Source: Pedobacter mendelii
GTDB taxonomy: Bacteria > Bacteroidota > Bacteroidia > Sphingobacteriales > Sphingobacteriaceae
Assembly: GCF_014635725.1 (NCBI RefSeq)
Contig: NZ_BMDJ01000006.1
Location: forward strand, 158,534-222,533
Length of the DNA: 64,000 bases
Direction of reading: 5' to 3'
The notes under the pieces were generated by a model. It saw only the letters and a program-made list of their open reading frames with translations, made no database searches and had not been told where the DNA came from. Positions 36,696 through 46,084 of the stretch are shown here, one piece after another. Each line of letters begins with the position of its first letter. Positions within the stretch are counted from its first letter, which is position 1. A program made the position numbers and the translations under genes.

Positions 36696-36748
36696 AGAGA
36701 AAAATAGAAATTGCGGGGCGAAGCCCTATTTAGTTTAAAATAAAAAAT

Positions 36749-37789
36749 ATGTTTGAAAATAAAGAACGTACCGATATTAACGAGTTAGGAGAGTTTGGTT
36801 TGATCAAACACCTTACAAATAATTTCAAAATAAAAAACGATTATTCTGTTAAAGGGGTTGGAGATGATGCAGCGGTTTTAGATGCAAAAGGCCAGCAAGT
36901 GCTGGTTTCTACCGATTTATTGTTAGAAGGAATTCATTTCGATTTAGCTTATGTTCCTTTAATGCATTTAGGTTATAAAGCGGTTCAGGTTAATTTGAGT
37001 GATATTTATGCCATGAACGGTAAAGCAAGTCAGATTACAGTTTCACTTGGTTTATCAAGTAAATTTCCTTTAGAAGCCGTTGAAGAATTATATAAAGGAA
37101 TTGAATTGGCCTGCAATAAATTTAATATTGATTTAATTGGTGGTGATACTTCATCAAGCAAGCAAGGTTTGGTAATAAGCATTACAAGTATTGGTTATGC
37201 CGATGCGGATAAAGTTACTTACAGAAACGGTGCCCAAGAACATGATTTATTATGTGTCTCTGGCGATTTGGGAGGTGCTTATGTTGGTTTACAAATATTA
37301 GAAAGAGAAAAATTGATCTATTTGGAGAACCCTCAAATTCAACCAGATTTAGAAGGCAAAGATTATATTATAGAAAGACAGTTGAAACCAGAGGCAAGAA
37401 TGGATATTGTTGCGCTTTTAGAAGATATGAATATTAAGCCAACATCTATGATTGATGTTTCTGATGGTTTAGCATCAGAAATTTTGCATTTAGCTACTGA
37501 AAGCGATAAAGGAATTACAATTTATGAAGATAAAATTCCTTTAGATCCAATGACTTATGAAACCGCTCGCGAATTGGGTATCGACCCAACTGTTTGCGCT
37601 TTAAGTGGTGGAGAAGACTATGAATTGTTATTTACCATCAGTCAGGAAGATTATAAAAAGTTGAAACATGATGTAGATATTACGGTTATTGGTCATGTTA
37701 CGGATAAGAATTCGGGGTGTAAAATGGTTTCTAAATCAAACAATGTACATGAATTGAAGGCGCAGGGATGGAACGCTTTTAATAAGTAG
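36749..37789 (+). CDS. thiL: Thiamine-monophosphate kinase
   Basis: The 346-residue ATP-dependent enzyme phosphorylates thiamine monophosphate to thiamine diphosphate. Recognisable parts are GVGDDAAVLD (metal and ATP binding, about 32-41), VSTDLLLEGIHFDL, LIGGDTSSS, IDVSDGLASE and ALSGGEDYELLFT. The N-terminus NELGEFGLIKHLT is typical of Bacteroidota ThiL. It is not in a thiamine operon; flanks are repeats. Length is normal. Confidence 0.95.
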   Translation: MFENKERTDINELGEFGLIKHLTNNFKIKNDYSVKGVGDDAAVLDAKGQQVLVSTDLLLEGIHFDLAYVPLMHLGYKAVQVNLSDIYAMNGKASQITVSLGLSSKFPLEAVEELYKGIELACNKFNIDLIGGDTSSSKQGLVISITSIGYADADKVTYRNGAQEHDLLCVSGDLGGAYVGLQILEREKLIYLENPQIQPDLEGKDYIIERQLKPEARMDIVALLEDMNIKPTSMIDVSDGLASEILHLATESDKGITIYEDKIPLDPMTYETARELGIDPTVCALSGGEDYELLFTISQEDYKKLKHDVDITVIGHVTDKNSGCKMVSKSNNVHELKAQGWNAFNK

Positions 37790-37793
37790 GTAA

Positions 37794-37871
37794 ATGAGTA
37801 AAGAATTAATACATCAAGATTTCATAGAACGTATTCTTCACATTATTAGTAAGCTGCTTTTTTTTAGTTAA
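37794..37871 (+). other. 25-codon reading frame after thiL, possible gene remnant
   Basis: An ATG 5 bases after the thiL stop opens 25 codons (MSKELIHQDFIERI...) ending at TAA. The start resembles that of GxxExxY-type PD-(D/E)XK proteins (MxKELIHxDxTxxI), so it may be the remnant of such a gene. It is too short to be sure and may be chance. Confidence 0.2.
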
Positions 37872-37940
37872 CGCCACCCTGAATTTATTTCAGGGTCTTA
37901 TTTGCAGGAAAGATGCTGAAATAAATTCACCAAGACGTGT
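37871..37940. repeat. Dispersed palindromic repeat (copy C)
   Basis: ACCCTGAATTTATTTCAGGGT forms a hairpin with 8-bp arms, followed by GATGCTGAAATAAATTCACC. The rest of the spacer to 38129 shows no supportable gene; some frames run toward rmuC but lack recognisable motifs. Confidence 0.65.
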
Positions 37941-38129
37941 CGTACAAGCAATACGGTGGTAAAACAGCAAAATATTAAGTTTAAAATCGAACTCAGGATG
38001 GTAGGCTTGCAAGTGATTTTGGTAAAGATATTCTGAAAGAACATCAAACAAAAGAGAATTTTTTATCTAAGCTATTCAAAAACGCAGACACTGTCTGCGG
38101 AATTCAAACGGAGTTGGTTTCATTGTTAT

Positions 38130-39506
38130 CTACTCCCCTTCTAAATACTTGATATCAATCTGCTTATTGCTTTTAACCTTCGCACCTAATTTTTTAAGGT
38201 TTTCAATTTTTACTATCATATTTCCAGAGCCATCTTTTAGTTTATTAAAAGCGCCATCATAAGCTTTCTGCGTAGAACCGATATGCTTTCCAATATCTTC
38301 CATATCTTTTAAAAAACCCACAAACTTTTCATATAAGAAACCAGCTTGTTCGGCTATTTCAAATACATTTCTATTTTGTTTTTCTTGTTTCCACATACTG
38401 GCTATGGTACGTAAAGTGGCTAATAAAGTAGATGGACTTACTATCACCACCCTTCTGTCCCAGGCAAAATTAAAAAGCTTGGCATCTTTTTGAACGGCAA
38501 TACTAAAGGAAGACTCTATCGGAACAAAAAGCAAGACAAAATCAGGAGAATTGATTTTATATAATTCTTGATAGTTTTTTGAGGATAAGGAAAGAATATG
38601 ATTTTTTATGGAAGCCAAATGCGCTTTTACGTGTCCTTCACGCTCTTCATCGGTCTCGGCAGATACATAACGCTCATAAGCAATTAAACTAACCTTAGCG
38701 TCTACAACAAGGTGTTTATCATCAGGTAAATCTATTACCACATCAGGTTGGTATCTAACACCTTCGGCAGAAGAGTGAGTAGATTGGATCCGATATTCTT
38801 GATCGCGAACTAAACCTGAACGTTCTAAAACCTTTTCCAAGATGATTTCACCCCAGTTTCCTTGTTTTTTATTATCGCCTTTTAAGGCTTTGGTTAAGTT
38901 ATTAGCATCTTCCTGAATAAGTTTGCTTTGAATTTGTAATTCAGATATTACACCTTTTAAAATATTACGTTCATCTGATTCGGCCTTGTAAACCTTTTCC
39001 ACCTTTTCTTCAAAAGCCTTTATATTCTCTTTTAACGGATTTAAAATCAAATCTAAATTTGTTCTATTTTGCTCTACAAATCTGGTAGATTTTTCTTCTA
39101 ATATTTTATTGGCTATTAACTGAAAATCTTTGTTCAACCTTTCTTGCGATTGCTCAAAATTTAACTTTTGTTCGGCTAGTTTTTCTTTTTCTGCCTGATA
39201 AAATGAACGTGTACCTTCTAATTCTCGATTTGCATCTGCCAAATTATCTCTTTCTAATTGCAGCTCATCTATCAACCTTTGCTGTTCATCTTTAAGCAAT
39301 TTTGTAATGTTATCTTTTTCTGCCGATAAGCTGGAAACTCTTTCTTCTGCCCTTGCTAAATTTATTTTTAATTGTTCGTTGTCTAGTCTAATTTTTTCAA
39401 ACTCTTCAATAGAAATTATTGGTATTAAAGGTTGTTGTTTTTTAAAAAGTAAAATTATTAAAACAACCAAAATAACAATTAGTAAAGCAATGCCAACGAT
39501 TTCCAT
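38130..39506 (-). CDS. rmuC: DNA recombination protein RmuC
   Basis: From ATG 39506 the protein has 458 residues. A single N-terminal membrane segment (about 2-22) is followed by a long coiled coil (about 35-170, rich in Glu/Lys/Gln) and a RmuC nuclease-like domain (about 200-400) with GNWGEIILEKVLERSG, PDVVIDLPDDKHLVVDAKVSL and VSPSTLLATLRTIASMWKQE. RmuC limits DNA rearrangements and its PD-(D/E)XK-like core suggests a nuclease. A longer frame to 39554 adds a hydrophobic stretch and is less likely. Divergent from purU. Confidence 0.92.
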   Translation of the reverse strand: MEIVGIALLIVILVVLIILLFKKQQPLIPIISIEEFEKIRLDNEQLKINLARAEERVSSLSAEKDNITKLLKDEQQRLIDELQLERDNLADANRELEGTRSFYQAEKEKLAEQKLNFEQSQERLNKDFQLIANKILEEKSTRFVEQNRTNLDLILNPLKENIKAFEEKVEKVYKAESDERNILKGVISELQIQSKLIQEDANNLTKALKGDNKKQGNWGEIILEKVLERSGLVRDQEYRIQSTHSSAEGVRYQPDVVIDLPDDKHLVVDAKVSLIAYERYVSAETDEEREGHVKAHLASIKNHILSLSSKNYQELYKINSPDFVLLFVPIESSFSIAVQKDAKLFNFAWDRRVVIVSPSTLLATLRTIASMWKQEKQNRNVFEIAEQAGFLYEKFVGFLKDMEDIGKHIGSTQKAYDGAFNKLKDGSGNMIVKIENLKKLGAKVKSNKQIDIKYLEGE

Positions 39507-39623
39507 AATGATAAAAATTTTAGTAAAAATGAAGATTAAAAACAGATATACCAAAAAATATTAGTTAATATGAGCAGGGTATAACGAAAAAAAATTTATA
39601 TAATTGAGCTTTCTATATTCTAA

Positions 39624-40463
39624 ATGAACGAATTAACAATTCTTATTTCTTGTCCCGATCAGGTTGGCCTGGTAACTAATATTACCAGAGTTTTGGCTGC
39701 TCACCAATTAAATATCATTGCAATGCGAGAATTTGTAGATGAGCCGAATAAAGCTTTTTTTACAAGAATTGCGTGTATTGGCATTTTTGAAGAAACCAAA
39801 AAACTTAAAGATAAATTATTAGAAAATTTGCCCAATAATGCAAAAGTGGATCTGATAGCAAAAAAAGAAAAGCAAATAGTTGTTTTAGTAACAAAAGAAT
39901 ACCACTGTCTGGCCGAAATTTTAATAAAAAACCAGTTTAAAAGCTTAGGCGCTAACGTTAAGGCTGTAATTGGGAATTATGAAGAATTGAGAGACTTTAC
40001 GGAGCAGCTAGGCATTCCGTATTTTCATGTAAGCCATGCAGATAAAGATAAAAGTGCATTTGAGCAAGAAATGAAAACGATTATCAACCAGTTCGATATC
40101 GATTACATAGTGCTTGCAAAATTTATGAGAATCCTTTCTACAGGTTTTGTTAAAGAGTATGCTGGCAAAATTATTAACATTCACCACTCATTTTTACCTG
40201 CTTTTATTGGTGCAAATCCGTACCGAAAAGCATTTGAACGCGGTGTTAAAATTATTGGTGCTACAGCTCATTTCGTAACCGATAATTTGGATGAAGGACC
40301 AATTATAACGCAGCATACTACGCATGTCGATCATAATTTTGGTGTAAAGGAAATGGTTCGTGCAGGAAAGGAAAACGAGAAAAAAGTTTTGCTGGAAGCT
40401 TTAGAATTAATTTTTGAGAACAGGGTTTTTGTGAGCGGAAATAAGACTATTGTGTTTAAGTAA
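39624..40463 (+). CDS. purU: Formyltetrahydrofolate deformylase
   Basis: The 279-residue enzyme hydrolyses 10-formyl-THF to THF and formate. An ACT domain (about 1-80; ILISCPDQVGLVTNITRVL) precedes a formyltransferase-type catalytic domain in which NIHHSFLPAFIGANPY gives the active-site Asn-His pair and DNLDEGPII the Asp. The ACT domain typically responds to methionine/glycine. A TPR-protein gene begins 10 bases after the stop. Confidence 0.95.
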   Translation: MNELTILISCPDQVGLVTNITRVLAAHQLNIIAMREFVDEPNKAFFTRIACIGIFEETKKLKDKLLENLPNNAKVDLIAKKEKQIVVLVTKEYHCLAEILIKNQFKSLGANVKAVIGNYEELRDFTEQLGIPYFHVSHADKDKSAFEQEMKTIINQFDIDYIVLAKFMRILSTGFVKEYAGKIINIHHSFLPAFIGANPYRKAFERGVKIIGATAHFVTDNLDEGPIITQHTTHVDHNFGVKEMVRAGKENEKKVLLEALELIFENRVFVSGNKTIVFK

Positions 40464-40473
40464 ATTATAAATT

Positions 40474-41313
40474 ATGAAATATGCTTTAATTTTTTTTATA
40501 CTGTGTTCGGTAACTGCTGGTGCACAAGATTTGCTAACATTTAATCAAAAGCTAATCGATTGCGAAGATAAATGGATTGCTCTTCCAATGAATAAAGACA
40601 CCACTTATACTTTTGGTTTTGTTTATATTGATAAAGTTGCCGGGTTAACCCTTGATGTAGCTGGAAATTTCAAAATTGTTGCAGGTGGAAATTATAAAGC
40701 AAATAAAATTACCAATTCAGCTGTAAAACATAGAATTCCTCCAACCAACATCTCGGTCGCAGTAATTCCGAGTACTAAATTAGTTCAACTTCAAGTTCAG
40801 GCAATACCAGATTGGTTGGCAACGTATAAAAATGTAAGTGAAGATGTAACTTATTATTTTAATCAGGGCTTTATGTATAATCAATGGAATGAAGCTAAAA
40901 AGGCATTAACTTACTTGGAAAAAGCAAAAAAAATTAATCCAAATTATAACGGACTTGCATTCGAGTTTGCCTTTGCATATAATGTTCTAAAAGATTATGA
41001 AAAAGCCATTGAGGTTTTAAAGCTAGCTCTTAAAAGCAATCCAAGTGATTGTTTGCTATACAAAGAACTTGTTTATGCTCAATTAGAAAATAAACTAACT
41101 GACGCAGAAGCAACGTTCAAAGATGCCGACGGAAAATGCTTGAGTAAGGAGTATAAAGGAGAGATGGCACATAATATTGCCTATCGTTATTATCTTTTAA
41201 AAAATAAAACTAGGTTTAATTATTGGGCAGAAGAGGTTTCGAAGAATACAAACCCATCGGATGTTTACGCAAAAAAACTAAAATTAATGCAAGCGGAAAT
41301 TGATAAACTATAA
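40474..41313 (+). CDS. Exported tetratricopeptide-repeat protein
   Basis: The 279-residue protein has a signal peptide (ends near TAGAQ) and at least two or three TPR units in the C-terminal half (FNQGFMYNQWNEAKKALTYL; LAFEFAFAYNVLKDYEKAIE; LYKELVYAQLENKLTDAEAT). The N-terminal part (about 20-115) is a small beta domain without a family I can name. It is probably periplasmic and binds partner proteins. Its last 6 bases overlap the stop of the convergent FAD oxidoreductase gene. Confidence 0.78.
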   Translation: MKYALIFFILCSVTAGAQDLLTFNQKLIDCEDKWIALPMNKDTTYTFGFVYIDKVAGLTLDVAGNFKIVAGGNYKANKITNSAVKHRIPPTNISVAVIPSTKLVQLQVQAIPDWLATYKNVSEDVTYYFNQGFMYNQWNEAKKALTYLEKAKKINPNYNGLAFEFAFAYNVLKDYEKAIEVLKLALKSNPSDCLLYKELVYAQLENKLTDAEATFKDADGKCLSKEYKGEMAHNIAYRYYLLKNKTRFNYWAEEVSKNTNPSDVYAKKLKLMQAEIDKL

Positions 41314-42444
41314 ACTTTTCACTACCAATTCTGCAACATCTGTACCGTTTTGGCTGCCCATTGCAACGCCCATGCCGTTGCATCGCACAGCACAAAAAAC
41401 ATTTGGTAGGGCTTCAGTTATTATAGGTTCAAGGTATTTTCCAAATGCCATGATACCACTCCAGCGGTGGTCTATTTCTAACTGCGTATTTGGTATAATG
41501 GTTTGGCGAAGCAAGGTTTCTAAAGCCTTTTGAACAACAGGTGTTTGCCCGAATGCTGTCGTTTCTTCAGTTTTAAAATCTAAATTTCGCCCTCCGCCCA
41601 ATAAAACCCTATTGTTAATATTTCTGAAATAATAAAACCCTTTATCATAGTGAAAAGTTCCTTTTAACTTTAAATTTTTGATGGGTTTTGTAACAATAAC
41701 TTGCCCTCTGCCCGGTACAACATCCAAATCTGGCAGAATAGATTTTGTAAAAGCATTAGTTGCTACAATTGCTCTTTTACAAGAAAACTGCCCTTGATTT
41801 GTATTTATAACAATACGATTGCTTTCCGGTAAAATTTCCTCAACATCACAACTATTTAAAATGCTAATTCCTATTGACTGTGCAAATTGAATAAGGGCGA
41901 ACATCGTTTTACCGGTATCAATTTGTGCTTCGTATTGATTAAAAATTAGATTTTCTATTCCTTTAAATCCAAAGGAGTTTATTTTTTCATTCTTTGAACA
42001 GAACGCCTTCGTACCAACGATTTCAGAAATAAGTTTATTGAAATGTTCAATTTTAGATACACATTGTTCAGTCAGCTCATTATCACTTTTTCTGAATAGT
42101 TCATAACCACCAAATTGCTTATAGTCGATAATCACATCGCCTAAAAGATTTCTAAGTTTAAGTAAGCCTTTATAACGCTTTTCTATTAATATCTGGAGGC
42201 CTTCTGTTCCGCAAACACCTTCTTGTTCTATCAGTTCAGAAACACTTCCGAAGCAGGCAAAACCTGCATTTTTTGTACTAGCTCCTGATGGTAAAAAGCC
42301 TCTTTCTAACACTAGAATTTTAAGCATAGGCGAAGCCTTTTTTAAATGAATTGCTGCATTTAAGCCAACAATACCACTACCAATAACAATTATATCGAAG
42401 TTAAAAAATGTTGATTTTTCCCAATAAGAAAGGTTCATACTCAT
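41308..42444 (-). CDS. FAD-dependent oxidoreductase (DAO / gamma-glutamylputrescine oxidase-like)
   Basis: The 378-residue flavoprotein has the N-terminal FAD fold IIVIGSGIVGLNAAIHL (about 19-35) and the DAO-family layout: ERGFLPSGASTKNAGFACFG, KRAIVATNAFT, LGGGRNLDFKTEE and the end motif GNGMGVAMGSQNGTDVA-like RCNGMGVAMGSQNG. Substrate is probably an amine or amino acid; the best known relatives are PuuB and glycine or D-amino acid oxidases. The ATG at 42444 (or 42438) is favoured over 42522, as a TATTTTTA box on the minus strand ends 3 nt before 42444. Confidence 0.85.
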   Translation of the reverse strand: MSMNLSYWEKSTFFNFDIIVIGSGIVGLNAAIHLKKASPMLKILVLERGFLPSGASTKNAGFACFGSVSELIEQEGVCGTEGLQILIEKRYKGLLKLRNLLGDVIIDYKQFGGYELFRKSDNELTEQCVSKIEHFNKLISEIVGTKAFCSKNEKINSFGFKGIENLIFNQYEAQIDTGKTMFALIQFAQSIGISILNSCDVEEILPESNRIVINTNQGQFSCKRAIVATNAFTKSILPDLDVVPGRGQVIVTKPIKNLKLKGTFHYDKGFYYFRNINNRVLLGGGRNLDFKTEETTAFGQTPVVQKALETLLRQTIIPNTQLEIDHRWSGIMAFGKYLEPIITEALPNVFCAVRCNGMGVAMGSQNGTDVAELVVKSL

Positions 42445-42528
42445 AACTAAAAATAGAAAATTTCGGGCACTTATAATATGGGATCGCTTTTTGATATAAC
42501 AGTAAATGAAAAACATACACAAAAGAAA

Positions 42529-43224
42529 ATGGGAGTTTATTTAATTTTAATCGTCCCGGTATTATTGCTGAGCATGTTTGTACAATGGCGTTTTAGAAAT
42601 AAGTTTTCTAAATACGCAGAAATGCAATTAAGCTCGGGCTTATCGGGCAAGGAAGTGGCAGAAAGGATGCTGCATGATAACGGCATATTCGATGTGAAGG
42701 TGATGAGTACCGAAGGACAACTTACAGATCATTACAATCCGACGGATAGAACCGTAAATTTAAGTACCGACGTATATTATAGCCGAAGCGTAGCTGCAGC
42801 TGCAGTAGCTGCACATGAATGTGGGCATGCAGTACAACACGCCAAATCATACACCTGGCTAAATTTGCGTAGCACAATGGTGCCGGTTGTAAGCATTTCA
42901 TCAAACTTACTTCAATGGGTAATGTTATTGGGTGTAATGTTGTTGGTATTTTCGGTTACACCAGTTGTTTTGGCTATTGGCGTAGTTGGCTTAGCTCTTG
43001 TAACCATATTTAGTATTGTTACACTACCAGTAGAATTTGATGCGAGCAGCAGAGCATTAGCATGGTTAAAAAATAATCAGGGCGTTATGCAAACGCAAGA
43101 AGAAAATATACAAGCTAAAGATGCACTTTGGTGGGCCGCAATGACGTATGTTGTTGCAGCAATTGGTGCCTTAGCAAACTTACTCTATTACGCATCAATG
43201 CTTTTTGGTAGAAGTAGAGATTAA
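42529..43224 (+). CDS. YugP-like zinc membrane metallopeptidase
   Basis: With the ATG at 42529 the protein has 231 residues. It has an N-terminal membrane segment, a central zinc site VAAHECGHAVQHA (HExxH form HECGH) and two or three C-terminal membrane segments (VVSISSNLLQWVMLLGVMLL and VVLAIGVVGLALV). SRALAWLKNN includes a later conserved Asp/Glu zinc ligand region (VEFDASSRA). The family (PF04298, B. subtilis YugP) is a presumed membrane peptidase with no known substrate. A terminator follows. Confidence 0.88.
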   Translation: MGVYLILIVPVLLLSMFVQWRFRNKFSKYAEMQLSSGLSGKEVAERMLHDNGIFDVKVMSTEGQLTDHYNPTDRTVNLSTDVYYSRSVAAAAVAAHECGHAVQHAKSYTWLNLRSTMVPVVSISSNLLQWVMLLGVMLLVFSVTPVVLAIGVVGLALVTIFSIVTLPVEFDASSRALAWLKNNQGVMQTQEENIQAKDALWWAAMTYVVAAIGALANLLYYASMLFGRSRD

Positions 43225-43253
43225 GATATTTTAATATACTTATTAAAATTTAG

Positions 43254-43287
43254 AAAGCGGTATGAAATTAATTTTGGCCGCTTTTGA
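43254..43287 (+). terminator. Terminator of the YugP-like gene
   Basis: AAAGCGG (43254-43260) and CCGCTTT (43278-43284) form a 7-bp stem with a 17-nt loop and end in CTTTTG. Confidence 0.6.
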
Positions 43288-43289
43288 TT

Positions 43290-43682
43290 TTTAGAATATA
43301 AATACCTGCTACTTTAATTAAGTTATTTTTTAGAAGCGCACAACCTGTAGTGCTCAGGCTAGTTCTGTCCCGCCAATACTGCAATCTTTTGGTAATTGTC
43401 TGTATTAAACATTAAAGGGTTTGCAACCAAAAGTATTTACGTTTATGTCGGGGCCAATTAACAAAATATTTTCGTACCTGGTGTGTGGCAGAAATCGAAT
43501 AGTTAATTATAAAACAACCTAATCAATAGAAACAAACTTTAATAAGCATATAGAGGCAATTGGCCCGAAGAGCGGTAGTAACGAGAATTACAGGCTACAG
43601 GAGCACTGCATACTTGCATATAATTAGAACCATTCATTTTCTTTATTTTATCGAAAATATGATATATAAAAAAGTACGATTT
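43290..43682. other. Gene-free spacer with imperfect inverted repeats
   Basis: No gene is supportable. TCGGGGCCAATT (43448-43459) pairs with AATTGGCCCGA (43558-43568) at about 100 bases distance, and GTAGTGCTC (near 43350) echoes GAGCACTGC (near 43600) in inverted form. This may be a degenerate small mobile or repeat element. Confidence 0.4.
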
Positions 43683-44069
43683 TTAATTTAATTTATATGG
43701 CGCAATCAATTGAAATTCAGGAATACCTACCTCAAATTCAGCATCATCAACTATACGTTTCATTAAGTAAGTACCTTTCATGCTGCCAATATCAGTTTTT
43801 AAATTACAACCTGAAACATAAACATGGCTTTCGCCTGGATTAATTATTGGTTGCAAACCCACAACCCCCTCACCTTCTATTTGGCGGCGGCTGCTATTCG
43901 AATCGAAAATAAACCATTGCCGGCGCATTAATTGCACAGGATAATCAGAAAGATTTGAAATTTCTACGCGGTAAGCAAACATAAAATGCTCGTTAGCAGG
44001 ATTTGAATATTCCGGCTGATAAATCGTTTCTACTGAAACTTTAACCCCATCTGTAATTGCTGTAACCAT
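43683..44069 (-). CDS. apaG: ApaG family protein
   Basis: The 128-residue ApaG/FN3-like beta-sandwich shows ITDGVKVSVETIYQPEYS, YRVEISNLSDYPVQLMRRQW and the GVVGLQPIINPGESHVYVSG hallmark with the conserved Gly-x-Gly loop. It is linked with Co2+/Mg2+ homeostasis or diadenosine tetraphosphate; exact role remains unclear. It is 36 bases downstream of dusB on the same strand. Confidence 0.9.
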   Translation of the reverse strand: MVTAITDGVKVSVETIYQPEYSNPANEHFMFAYRVEISNLSDYPVQLMRRQWFIFDSNSSRRQIEGEGVVGLQPIINPGESHVYVSGCNLKTDIGSMKGTYLMKRIVDDAEFEVGIPEFQLIAPYKLN

Positions 44070-44105
44070 GATGATTTAACGAATGTAATAAAAGCTTTTC
44101 AAAAA

Positions 44106-45113
44106 TCAAGCCATTTGATTGACTGAATCGTAGTTGGCAAATTTTTCTGCCACTTCGTCTAAAATACTGTAAATGTTACTGATATCTCCTTCAGAAACCA
44201 ATCGCATGCGGTAAGGCTTGAAATCAGGCAGGCCTTTAAAATAATTTGCATAATGTCTTCGCATTTCAAAAACGCCTGTTTTTGGCCCTTTCCACTCAAT
44301 TGATTTTTCTAAATGCGTTCGGCAAACATCAATTCTTTCTTCAATAGTTGGCCCGGCCAAATGCTCACCTGTTTTAAAAAAATGTTTAACCTCTCTAAAA
44401 ATCCATGGGTAACCGATGGCGGCTCTGCCAATCATAATGCCGTCAACTTCATATTCCATTCGCCAGTTTGCAGCCTTTTCTGGGCTATCTACATCACCAT
44501 TACCAAAAATGGGAATTTTAATACGGGGATTGCGCTTAATTTCTCTTATTAAAGACCAATCGGCTTCGCCCTTGTACAATTGTGCCCTTGTTCTACCGTG
44601 AATGGTTAGCGCCTGAATGCCTACATCCTGCAATCGCTCAGCAACCTCGTAAACATTTTTACTATCATCATCCCAGCCCAAACGTGTTTTAACCGTAACA
44701 GGTAAATGCGAAGCTTTAACAACGGCTTCAGTCATTTTTACCATCTTATCAATATCTCTTAAAAGGCTTGATCCTGCTCCTTTACAAACAACATTTTTTA
44801 CCGGACAACCATAGTTAATGTCTACTAAATCCGGTCCTGCTGCCGAAGCAATTTCTGATGCCTCACGCATGTGCTCGATATCACCACCAAAAATCTGAAT
44901 GCCAATAGGGCGCTCGTACTCAAAAATATCTAGTTTTTGAATGCTTTTTGCCGCATCTCGTATTAATCCCTCAGAAGAAATAAATTCGGTGTACATCAAA
45001 TCTGCACCATTCTGTTTGCAAACAAAACGGAATGGCGGATCGCTTACATCCTCCATTGGCGCAAGCAATAAAGGGAATTCACCTAAATCTATATTTCTTA
45101 TCTTAACAGACAT
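44106..45113 (-). CDS. dusB: tRNA-dihydrouridine synthase DusB
   Basis: The 335-residue FMN enzyme reduces uridines to dihydrouridine in the D-loop of tRNA. Motifs are LLLAPMEDVSDPPFR, MYTEFISSEG, VDINYGCPVKNVVCKGAGSSLL with the catalytic Cys, KTRLGWDDDS and ALTIHGRTRAQLYKG, then IFGNGDVDSPE and GIMIGRAAIGYPWIF. The class with NYGCP and the length fit DusB. A minus-strand promoter box TACATTTG (plus 45144-45151) lies 30 nt upstream. Confidence 0.95.
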   Translation of the reverse strand: MSVKIRNIDLGEFPLLLAPMEDVSDPPFRFVCKQNGADLMYTEFISSEGLIRDAAKSIQKLDIFEYERPIGIQIFGGDIEHMREASEIASAAGPDLVDINYGCPVKNVVCKGAGSSLLRDIDKMVKMTEAVVKASHLPVTVKTRLGWDDDSKNVYEVAERLQDVGIQALTIHGRTRAQLYKGEADWSLIREIKRNPRIKIPIFGNGDVDSPEKAANWRMEYEVDGIMIGRAAIGYPWIFREVKHFFKTGEHLAGPTIEERIDVCRTHLEKSIEWKGPKTGVFEMRRHYANYFKGLPDFKPYRMRLVSEGDISNIYSILDEVAEKFANYDSVNQMA

Positions 45114-45157
45114 TTTCTATCTTCAACGATTAATAAAAACATACAAATGTACAAATA

Positions 45158-46084
45158 ATGAATGTTGTAACATCTAATCAGGAAGAAATCAACCCTTTTC
45201 TGCAATTACTTTTACTTTTATTTTACGCAGTTTTAGGCGCATTAATATTTACAGTTTTATCTTGTGTAATAATTTTAGCCATTTACGGCTTTGGAATTGT
45301 TAAAGATATTAGCCTCATTACCACTGGAGATCCAAGGTTTACTGATGCACTTAAAATTCTTCAGATTGGCACATCAATAGGAATGTTCATTGTTCCGCCA
45401 CTGGCGCTTGCTTATACAAATGGAAAAAAACCTACAAACTTTTATGCTTTCGGCAGCCCTAAATTTATGCTGCTGATATTGGTTTTAGCAATTATGATTG
45501 TTTCCATGCCTTTTATGGAGTGGAGTGCAGTTTGGAATCAAAAAATGACTTTGCCATCAGGATTGAAATGGCTTGAAAATTGGATGAAAGACAGTGAAGC
45601 AGCGGCAATGAAGATGACTATTCAGCTTTTAACTGTTCGTAATAATTGGGATTTTATTATAAACCTTATTATGATTGCTGTTTTACCAGCAATTGGAGAA
45701 GAGTTAATGTTTCGTGGTGGCGTACAAAGATCTATTGATAAAATGTTTGGCAACCACCATGCAGCCATCTGGATCTCTGCGATTATATTCAGCGCCATAC
45801 ACATGCAATTTTATGGTTTTTTGCCAAGATTACTACTTGGTGCGGGCTTCGGTTATTTATATTATTTCAGCGGAAGCATTTGGTATGCAATGTTGGCACA
45901 TTTTATTAATAATGCTTACGCCGTTTGCGTTGCATTATATATGCAGAAACATAATATGCCACTTGATAAAGCTGAAGATCCGATAGGTTTTCCCTGGTAT
46001 GGCTATTTAATTAGTGCAATATTAACCATAGCTTTGTTTAAATTTTTTAAAGATATAGCACAACGTGAGCGAAAACTGGGTTAA
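45158..46084 (+). CDS. CPBP family intramembrane glutamic metallopeptidase
   Basis: The 308-residue membrane protein has about seven to eight hydrophobic segments. The CPBP (Abi) catalytic motifs are present: GEELMFRGGVQRS (EExxxR), FSAIHMQFYGF (His) and AHFINNAY (His/Asn). These relate to Rce1-type CAAX proteases, but the bacterial substrate is not known. It overlaps the following DUF2007 gene by 20 bases, which reinforces that both are translated from one mRNA. Confidence 0.88.
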   Translation: MNVVTSNQEEINPFLQLLLLLFYAVLGALIFTVLSCVIILAIYGFGIVKDISLITTGDPRFTDALKILQIGTSIGMFIVPPLALAYTNGKKPTNFYAFGSPKFMLLILVLAIMIVSMPFMEWSAVWNQKMTLPSGLKWLENWMKDSEAAAMKMTIQLLTVRNNWDFIINLIMIAVLPAIGEELMFRGGVQRSIDKMFGNHHAAIWISAIIFSAIHMQFYGFLPRLLLGAGFGYLYYFSGSIWYAMLAHFINNAYAVCVALYMQKHNMPLDKAEDPIGFPWYGYLISAILTIALFKFFKDIAQRERKLG

